Positions 58,122 through 64,000 of a DNA stretch of 64,000 nt are shown here, piece by piece. The stretch is taken from contig CAWIZJ010000043.1 in NCBI GenBank assembly GCA_963840535.1, positions 1 to 64,000 on the forward strand, given 5' to 3'. The notes beneath the pieces were generated by a model that saw nothing but the letters and a program-made list of their open reading frames with translations, did not search any database and was not told where the DNA came from. Both the position numbers and the translations under genes were made by a program. The DNA comes from VAZQ01 sp963840535 (GTDB lineage: Bacteria > Pseudomonadota > Alphaproteobacteria > Rhizobiales > Xanthobacteraceae). Numbering within the stretch: position 1 is the stretch's first letter; every line of letters begins with the position of its first letter.

Positions 58122-58857
58122 TACCGAATCCAAGGGCAAGTCCGGCAAGAGCGCGAAGTCGGAGAAGGCGCCGCGCCCCGACAAGGGCGACAAGGCGCCG
58201 CCAGAGCCGCAAGCGCAAAAAGCGCAAAAGGCGCAGAAGGGGCCGAAGCCCGACAAGGGTGGCAAGGCCGAAGGCGCGGAGCAGGCTCCGAAGGCGAGCA
58301 GGCCGGAGGAGCGTGTGACGCCGCGGCTGAAGACTCATTTCGAGGACGTGGTGCGCAAGAAGCTGTCCGAGGAGTTCGGTTACAAGAACCGCCTGCAAGT
58401 GCCGGTGATCGAGAAAATCGTCATCAATATGGGCATCGGTGAAGGCGTCGCCGACCGCAAGAAGGTGGAGTCGGCCGCGAGCGACCTTGGCCTGATCGCA
58501 GGCCAGAAGGCGGTGATCACCAAGGCGAGGAAGTCGATCGCCACCTTCAAGGTGCGTGATGGTCAGCCGATCGGCTGCAAGGTGACGCTGCGCAAGGCGC
58601 GCATGTACGAGTTCATGGATCGGCTGATCAACATCGCGCTGCCGCGGGTGCGCGACTTTCGCGGGCTTTCGCCGAAGAGCTTCGACGGCGGGGGCAACTA
58701 TACCATCGGAATCAAGGAACACATCATCTTTCCCGAGATCGACTACGACAAGGCGGCCGATGTTTGGGGGATGGACGTAACGGTCTGCACCAGCGCGAAG
58801 ACCGATGACGAGGCGCGCGCATTGCTGACCGCATTCAACTTCCCGTTCCGGCAGTGA
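58114..58857 (+). CDS. rplE: 50S ribosomal protein L5 with long basic N-terminal extension
   Basis: 247 residues, against about 180-185 for ordinary L5. The body starts near RVTPRLKTHFEDVVRKKL and has the 5S rRNA-binding region (RDFRGLSPKSFDGGGNY). The first 65 or so residues are Lys-, Ala-, Pro- and Gly-rich (KGKSGKSAKSEKAPRPDKGD, AQKAQKAQKG) with short internal repeats. The start overlaps rplX by 8 bases; a later in-frame GTG (58316) next to the body cannot be excluded. Confidence 0.93.
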   Translation: MADTESKGKSGKSAKSEKAPRPDKGDKAPPEPQAQKAQKAQKGPKPDKGGKAEGAEQAPKASRPEERVTPRLKTHFEDVVRKKLSEEFGYKNRLQVPVIEKIVINMGIGEGVADRKKVESAASDLGLIAGQKAVITKARKSIATFKVRDGQPIGCKVTLRKARMYEFMDRLINIALPRVRDFRGLSPKSFDGGGNYTIGIKEHIIFPEIDYDKAADVWGMDVTVCTSAKTDDEARALLTAFNFPFRQ

Positions 58858-58893
58858 GGGACGCCCTCAAACGCGGAAATCCAGGAGATATTG

Positions 58894-59200
58894 ATGGCGA
58901 AGAAGAGCTCGATAGAGAAGAACAATCGGCGGCGCAGACTGAGCAAGAAGTACCGGGGCCGGCGCTCTCGGCTGAAGGCTATTGCGCGCGACAAGACCAA
59001 GCCGATGGAGGAACGGTTTGCAGCGACGCTGAAGCTCGCAGAGCTGCCGCGCAACGCGCTCGACCACACGCATCCGCAATCGTTGCGAAGTTTCGGGCCG
59101 GCCGCGGGGCTATTACCGAAAGCTCAGACTGTCGCGCATCGCGCTGCGGGACCTCGGCTCCAAGGGGTTGGTCCCGGGTCTGGTCAAGTCGAGCTGGTAA
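58894..59200 (+). CDS. rpsN: 30S ribosomal protein S14 (one-base frameshift)
   Basis: 101 residues after correction. ATG at 58894 has AGGAG 6 bases upstream and reads MAKKSSIEKNNRRRRLSKKY through KLAELPRNAL. One extra base near 59062 breaks the frame; without it reading continues TTRIRNRCEVSGRPRGYYRK to PGLVKSSW and TAA at 59198. This is the zinc-free long S14 type. As an essential gene, the break is most likely an assembly error. Confidence 0.92.
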
Positions 59201-59210
59201 GGAGGTCGCA

Positions 59211-59603
59211 ATGAACGATCCGCTCGGCGACATGATTGCGCGCATTCACAACGCGCAAATGCGCAACAAGTCGAAGGTGTCGACGCCATCGTCCAAGCTG
59301 CGTGCAAGTGTACTCGACGTGCTCAAGACCGAAGGTTTCATCCGCGGATATGCGGCGGTCGAGCATTCGGATGGGCGCAGGGAGATCGAGATCGAATTGA
59401 AGTATTTCGACGGCGCGCCGGTGATCCGCAAGATCGCGCGCGTGTCGAAGCCAGGCCGGCGTGTCTACACCTCCGTGCGAAGCCTGCCGCGCGTGAACAA
59501 CGGTCTGGGAGTTGCGATTCTTTCGACGCCCAAGGGCGTGATGGCCGATCATGACGCGCGCGACAACAATGTGGGAGGAGAAATCCTCTGCACGGTATTC
59601 TGA
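59211..59603 (+). CDS. rpsH: 30S ribosomal protein S8
   Basis: 130 residues; MNDPLGDMIARIHNAQMRNK start and GVMADHDARDNNVGGEILCTVF end. AAGGAGG lies 5 bases before the ATG. Confidence 0.97.
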   Translation: MNDPLGDMIARIHNAQMRNKSKVSTPSSKLRASVLDVLKTEGFIRGYAAVEHSDGRREIEIELKYFDGAPVIRKIARVSKPGRRVYTSVRSLPRVNNGLGVAILSTPKGVMADHDARDNNVGGEILCTVF

Positions 59604-59642
59604 GGCCGGCCGCGAACAACCGACAGCCAGGAAACCACCGCC

Positions 59643-60177
59643 ATGTCTCGTGTTGGAAGAAAACCCGTTCCGATCCCATCTGGCGTCACCGCCAGCGTGC
59701 GAAGGCCAGACGGTCAATGTGAAGGGCCCGAAGGGCGCACTTTCGCTCGTTCTGCATGGCGACGTCGAGGCCAAGGTGGACAAGGGCGAGGTCAGGGTCG
59801 ATCCGCGCGGCGACAGCAAACGCGCGCGTGCCATGTGGGGCACCTACCGCTCGCTGGTTGCGAATGCGGTCGAGGGCGTGACCAAGGGCTTCGAGCGGCG
59901 GCTCGAGATCACCGGTGTCGGCTACCGCGCCGCATTACAGGGCAAGAACCTGCAGGTTCAGCTCGGCTACAGCCATGACATCGTCTACCCGATCCCGGAG
60001 GGGATCACCATCGCGGTGCCAAGGCCGACTGAAATCGTCGTCACCGGCATCGATGGCCAGAAGGTCGGCCACGTTGCTGCCGAGATCCGTGCCTTCCGCA
60101 AGCCGGAGCCCTACAAGGGCAAAGGCGTCAAGTACTCGAACGAATACATCTTCCGCAAGGAAGGCAAGAAGAAGTGA
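59643..60177 (+). CDS. rplF: 50S ribosomal protein L6 (one-base frameshift)
   Basis: 177 residues after correction. It starts MSRVGRKPVPIPSGVTASV, then one extra base at about 59700 shifts the frame; without it reading continues EGQTVNVKGPKGALSLVLHG through GKNLQVQLGYSHDI to YIFRKEGKKK. Both parts are typical L6. The upstream reading of the second frame (from 59551) is noise. Confidence 0.93.
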
Positions 60178-60189
60178 TGGGAGCCTGCG

Positions 60190-60552
60190 ATGGCGACAGT
60201 TGCTGATCGGACGATACGGCGCACGGCGAAGGTGCGGCGGAACGTCCGCCGAGCCGCCGGCGGTCGGGCACGGCTATCGATCTTCCGATCGTCGAAGCAC
60301 ATCTATGCGCAGGTGATCGACGACGGCAGCGGCGAGACGATTGCATGTGCCTCCTCGCTGGAGAAGGACATGCGCGCTGCGCTCGACACCGGAGCGAATA
60401 TCGCGGCAGCGAAGGTGGTGGGAAAACTGGTCGCCGAACGGGCAACGGCCAAGGGCATCAAGGATGTGGTTTTCGACCGCGGTGGCTACCACTATCACGG
60501 CCGCGTCAAGGCGTTGGCCGATGCCGCGCGCGAAGGCGGTCTCAATTTCTGA
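60190..60552 (+). CDS. rplR: 50S ribosomal protein L18
   Basis: 120 residues; ARLSIFRSSKHIYAQVIDD and DRGGYHYHGRVKALADAARE. It binds 5S rRNA with L5. Confidence 0.97.
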   Translation: MATVADRTIRRTAKVRRNVRRAAGGRARLSIFRSSKHIYAQVIDDGSGETIACASSLEKDMRAALDTGANIAAAKVVGKLVAERATAKGIKDVVFDRGGYHYHGRVKALADAAREGGLNF

Positions 60553-60673
60553 AGGTCGACGGAGGACGGACGACAAATGACGTGCTGCGACGCCCGACGC
60601 CATCCGGTTCGTCGTCCACCATCCGTCCTGCATCCTCTCAACACGAGAAACGAGAAAGAGCTGGAACAAGGTC

Positions 60674-61237
60674 ATGGCACGTGAACCGCGCGAGCGACGC
60701 GACCGGGATGAGCGCGACAGCGAATTCACCGACAAGCTGGTCCACATCAATCGTGTGGCGAAGGTGGTGAAGGGCGGACGCCGCTTCGGCTTCGCAGCGC
60801 TCGTCGTCGTGGGCGACGAGAAGGGGCGGGTCGGCTTCGGCCACGGCAAGGCGCGCGAGGTGCCGGAGGCGATCCGCAAGGCGACCGATGCCGCCAAGCG
60901 CACCCTCATCCGCGTGCCGTTGCGCGAAGGGCGCACCCTGCACCACGACGTCGCTGGTCGTCACGGCGCCGGGAAGGTCTACCTGCGAGCGGCACCGCCG
61001 GGGACCGGCATCATCGCCGGTGGTCCGATGCGTGCGGTGTTCGAAACGCTGGGCATGCAGGATGTCGTGGCGAAATCGCTCGGTTCGTCGAACCCCTACA
61101 ACATGGTGCGGGCGACCTTCGATGCCCTCAAGCGACAGGACAGCCCGCGTTCGGTGGCCTCGCGGCGCAACGTCAAGGTATCGACGCTGCAGGCCCGCCG
61201 CCGCGAGATCGGCGAGAGCGAGCAGGTCGCCGACTGA
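60674..61237 (+). CDS. rpsE: 30S ribosomal protein S5
   Basis: 187 residues; FTDKLVHINRVAKVVKGGRR and GFGHGKAREVPEAIRKATD. The preceding 121-base spacer is longer than the others in the operon and holds an imperfect inverted repeat (AGGACGGA near 60562, TCCGTCCT near 60622). Confidence 0.97.
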   Translation: MAREPRERRDRDERDSEFTDKLVHINRVAKVVKGGRRFGFAALVVVGDEKGRVGFGHGKAREVPEAIRKATDAAKRTLIRVPLREGRTLHHDVAGRHGAGKVYLRAAPPGTGIIAGGPMRAVFETLGMQDVVAKSLGSSNPYNMVRATFDALKRQDSPRSVASRRNVKVSTLQARRREIGESEQVAD

Positions 61238-61265
61238 GCTTGATCCGGGGCGCCGGGAGACGGAA

Positions 61266-61472
61266 ATGAGCAGGATCGACAAAACCATCAGGATCGAACA
61301 GATCGGCAGTCCGATACGCCGGCATCAGTCCCAACGCGCGACCTTGATCGGGCTCGGCCTCAACCGCATCGGCCGTGTGGCGGAGGTTCCCGACACGCCG
61401 CAGATCCGCGGCATGGTCGCCAAGGTCAGGCATCTGATCCGGGTCGTGGACGCCAAGGGAGAGAACCGATGA
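61266..61472 (+). CDS. rpmD: 50S ribosomal protein L30
   Basis: 68 residues; IRIEQIGSPIRRHQSQRATL and GLNRIGRVAEVPDTPQIRGM. Its stop overlaps the rplO start (ATGA). Confidence 0.96.
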   Translation: MSRIDKTIRIEQIGSPIRRHQSQRATLIGLGLNRIGRVAEVPDTPQIRGMVAKVRHLIRVVDAKGENR

Positions 61473-61960
61473 AGCTCCACCAGCTTGCCGACCGTCCGGG
61501 TGCCCGCAAGAAGCGGGTCCGCATCGGCCGTGGCATTGGTTCCGGCGTGGGCAAGACCGGCGGCCGCGGCGGCAAGGGCCAGACCGCCCGCTCGGGCGTT
61601 CGCATCAAGGGCTTCGAGGGTGGCCAGATGCCCATGCATCGGCGCCTGCCGAAGCGCGGCTTCAACAATACTTCGTTCGCCCCCCGCCTCAACGAGGTCA
61701 ATCTCGATAAGGTTCAGGCCGCGATCGATGCCGGAAAGCTCGATCCCGGCGTGACCGTCGACGCCGAGGCCCTGGTCAGCGCCGGCGTGCTCAGGCGGGC
61801 CAAGGATGGCGTTCGGCTGCTCGGTGCAGGCGAGATCAAGACCAAGGTCGCATTTTCGGTCTGGGGCGCCTCCAAGTCGGCGGTTGCGGCGGTGGAGAAA
61901 GCGGGCGGTACGGTCACGATTCTGATGCCGAAACGCGAGACGGGCGAGCAGGCCGCCTGA
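61469..61960 (+). CDS. rplO: 50S ribosomal protein L15
   Basis: 163 residues; MKLHQLADRPGARKKRVRIG start, GSGVGKTGGRGGKGQTARSG and GFEGGQMPMHRRLPKRGF. Confidence 0.97.
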   Translation: MKLHQLADRPGARKKRVRIGRGIGSGVGKTGGRGGKGQTARSGVRIKGFEGGQMPMHRRLPKRGFNNTSFAPRLNEVNLDKVQAAIDAGKLDPGVTVDAEALVSAGVLRRAKDGVRLLGAGEIKTKVAFSVWGASKSAVAAVEKAGGTVTILMPKRETGEQAA

Positions 61961-62021
61961 TCCCCATATAGGTCGGGCGCGCGCACCCTTCCGAAGGGCA
62001 GGCAACCGGAGCTTCAAGCCG

Positions 62022-63353
62022 ATGGTTTCTGCAGCAGAACAACTGGCCGCCAATCTCAATTTCTCGGCGCTTGCCAAGGCCGACGAGCTCAAGAAGCGCA
62101 TCTGGTTCACGCTCGGAGCGCTGCTGGTCTACCGGCTGGGCACCTATATCCCGCTGCCGGGCATCGATCCTTCCGCATGGGACCAGATCTTCCGTTCGCA
62201 GGCCGGCGGCATCCTGGGCATGTTCAACATGTTTTCCGGGGGCGGAATTCAGCGCATGGCGATCTTCGCGCTGAATATCATGCCGTACATCTCGGCCTCG
62301 ATCATCATCCAGTTGATGACCACCGTCTCGCCTACGCTCGAGCAGCTCAAGAAGGAGGGCGAGCAGGGCCGCAAGGTGATGAACCAGTACACCAGGTATC
62401 TGACCGTGGTGCTGGCGGCGTTCCAGTCCTATGGCATTGCGATCGGGCTCGAAGGGGCCGGCAACGTCATCAGCGACCCGGGCTGGTTCTTCCGCATTTC
62501 TACGGTGATCACCCTGACCGGTGGAACCATGTTCCTGATGTGGCTCGGCGAGCAGGTTACGTCACGCGGGATCGGCAACGGCATTTCGCTGATCATTCTC
62601 GCGGGAATCGTCGCGGAGCTGCCGTCCGCGATCGCCGGCACACTCGAGCTCGGTCGCCAGGGCGCGCTGTCGACCGGATTGATCCTGGTGGTCCTGGCGA
62701 TGTCGGTGGCGGTCATCGCGTTCATCGTATTCATGGAGCGGGCGCAACGCAGGCTCCTGATCCAATATCCCAAGCGCCAGGTCGGCAATCGCATGTTCGA
62801 GGGCCAGTCCTCGCATCTGCCGCTCAAGCTCAACACTTCGGGCGTGATCCCGCCGATCTTCGCCTCCTCGCTGCTGCTGCTTCCTACCACGGTGGCCAAC
62901 TTCAATGCCGGGCAGCTGCCGGACTGGGCCTCGGGCATCGTAGCGCAACTCAGCCATGGACGGCCGCTCTTTCTCCTCCTCTATATGGCCCTCATCGTGT
63001 TCTTCGCCTTCTTCTACACGGCGATCGTGTTCAACCCGACGGAGACCGCCGATAACCTGAAGAAGCACGGTGGATTCATACCGGGTATCCGGCCGGGCGA
63101 GCGGACTGCCGAATACATCGACTACGTCCTGTCCCGCATCACCGTTGTCGGTGCGATCTACCTTGCGCTCGTCTGCCTGCTGCCGGAAATGCTCATTTCC
63201 TATGCGGCCGTGCCGTTCTATTTCGGCGGCACCTCGCTGCTGATCGTGGTCAGTGTGACGATGGACACGGTGGCGCAGATCCAGGGCTACCTCCTGGCGC
63301 ATCAGTACGAGGGCCTGATCAAGCGATCGAAGCTGCGGGGACGGCGCCGATGA
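62022..63353 (+). CDS. secY: Preprotein translocase subunit SecY
   Basis: 443 residues with ten predicted membrane helices, the channel of the Sec translocon. ELKKRIWFTLGALLVYRLGT, the plug-region FNMFSGGGIQRMAIFALNIM and the cytoplasmic LKKHGGFIPGIRPGERTAEY loop are conserved. The stop overlaps the adk start. Confidence 0.98.
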   Translation: MVSAAEQLAANLNFSALAKADELKKRIWFTLGALLVYRLGTYIPLPGIDPSAWDQIFRSQAGGILGMFNMFSGGGIQRMAIFALNIMPYISASIIIQLMTTVSPTLEQLKKEGEQGRKVMNQYTRYLTVVLAAFQSYGIAIGLEGAGNVISDPGWFFRISTVITLTGGTMFLMWLGEQVTSRGIGNGISLIILAGIVAELPSAIAGTLELGRQGALSTGLILVVLAMSVAVIAFIVFMERAQRRLLIQYPKRQVGNRMFEGQSSHLPLKLNTSGVIPPIFASSLLLLPTTVANFNAGQLPDWASGIVAQLSHGRPLFLLLYMALIVFFAFFYTAIVFNPTETADNLKKHGGFIPGIRPGERTAEYIDYVLSRITVVGAIYLALVCLLPEMLISYAAVPFYFGGTSLLIVVSVTMDTVAQIQGYLLAHQYEGLIKRSKLRGRRR

Positions 63354-64000
63354 GATTGATCCTGCTCGGTCCGCCCGGGGCCGGCAAAGGCACTCAATCC
63401 CAACGCCTCGTCGCCAAATACGGGCTCGTGCAGCTTTCGACCGGCGACATGTTGCGTGCGGCGATCAATGCCGGGACGTCGGTCGGGTTGCGGGCCAAGG
63501 ACATCATGGCTCGCGGCGAGCTCGTGCCCGACGAAGTGGTGGTGTCGATCGTCTCCGATCGCATCGATCAGCCGGATGCGCGCAACGGCTTCATCCTCGA
63601 CGGGTTTCCGCGCACGGTGCCGCAGGCGCATGCGCTCGACCGGATGCTCAAGGAGAAGGGCCTGAGGCTCGACGCAGTGGTCGAGCTCAGGGTGGACGAG
63701 AACGTGCTGCTCGAGCGCATCAAGAAACGAATCGCCGAAACGAAAGTGCGCGGCGAGACATTGCGTCCCGACGACGATCCGGACGTGCTGCGGCGAAGGC
63801 TCGCGGCCCATCGCGACCACACGGCGCCCCTGACGGCCTACTATCAGCTTCAGAGCGTGCTGCGCGCCGTCGACGGGATGGTACCGATTCGGCAGGTTTC
63901 GCGCGCCATCGACGCGGTGCTGGCCGGTGCGGCGTCGAAGGAATCGAGAGGAAGATCCGATGGAAAAAACCGGGTGGCCGCGAAATCCCGAGTGCGACCT
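63350..64000 (+). CDS. adk: Adenylate kinase (runs off the window)
   Basis: At least 217 residues. P-loop GPPGAGKGT at 7-15, STGDMLRAAI and DGFPRTVPQAHALD are conserved. The lid is the short type without zinc cysteines. The homologous part ends near DAVLAG; the frame then stays open through a basic stretch (SKESRGRSDGKNRVAAKSRV) to the edge, so either the protein has a C-terminal tail or a frame error hides the stop. ATG overlaps the secY stop. Confidence 0.93.
   Translation, partial: MRLILLGPPGAGKGTQSQRLVAKYGLVQLSTGDMLRAAINAGTSVGLRAKDIMARGELVPDEVVVSIVSDRIDQPDARNGFILDGFPRTVPQAHALDRMLKEKGLRLDAVVELRVDENVLLERIKKRIAETKVRGETLRPDDDPDVLRRRLAAHRDHTAPLTAYYQLQSVLRAVDGMVPIRQVSRAIDAVLAGAASKESRGRSDGKNRVAAKSRVRP

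Overview
The window comes from a high-GC alphaproteobacterial chromosome. Gene order and protein sequences point to the Hyphomicrobiales, near Bradyrhizobium, Rhodopseudomonas and the Xanthobacteraceae; this placement rests on remembered family resemblance, not on a search. Most of the window is the large ribosomal and transcription gene region: tuf, tRNA-Trp, secE-nusG-rplKA, rplJL-rpoBC, rpsLG-fusA-tuf, then the S10 and spc operons through secY into adk, which runs off the right end. Accessory blocks interrupt this backbone at four places.

Region 1 (1-9.3 kb) looks catabolic. On the minus strand lie a cyclase-family hydrolase, an alpha/beta hydrolase, an SDR protein and the start of a branched-chain-type solute-binding protein. 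Divergent from them is a molybdenum hydroxylase cluster (FAD subunit, Mo subunit, 2Fe-2S subunit, second Mo subunit). Oxidation followed by hydrolytic opening of a ring or amide, probably of a heteroaromatic compound, is a reasonable inference; the substrate is unknown. Region 2 (9.3-11.3 kb) holds an acetyltransferase, two small exported proteins and two CTAG-ended palindromic repeats.

Region 3 (11.4-22.1 kb) starts with the first tuf gene. The tRNA-Trp gene that would normally follow is split: a 5-prime fragment at 12722, one complete tRNA-Trp at 15351 and a 3-prime tip at 19907. Between them lies about 7.1 kb of foreign DNA with two decayed tyrosine recombinases, a ligD scrap, a methyltransferase, an OsmC protein, a ferritin-like diiron protein, a BFD-type ferredoxin, an AraC regulator with a partial duplicate, and a MITE. 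secE-nusG-rplK-rplA follow.

Region 4 (22.1-28.2 kb) separates rplA from rplJ with a complete insertion sequence, a Bug-type binding protein, a MetE-like enzyme, a fragment of another binding protein and an exported protein. Region 5 (28.2-38 kb) is rplJL-rpoBC behind a clear promoter. Region 6 (38-47.3 kb) has a class A penicillin-binding protein with a repeat-rich tail, an exported protein, a glutathionyl-hydroquinone reductase, an MFS transporter and an ABC exporter. Region 7 (47.3-64 kb) is the str-S10-spc run.

Two points affect use of this sequence. First, at least ten genes need a single-base correction to read through, including the essential genes rpoC, rpsN and rplF. This pattern suggests residual indel errors in the assembly, so frameshifts in accessory genes are not proof of decay. 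Second, both tuf genes encode a nearly identical EF-Tu whose switch I region is unlike the usual alphaproteobacterial form; it resembles the type I recall from planctomycetes.
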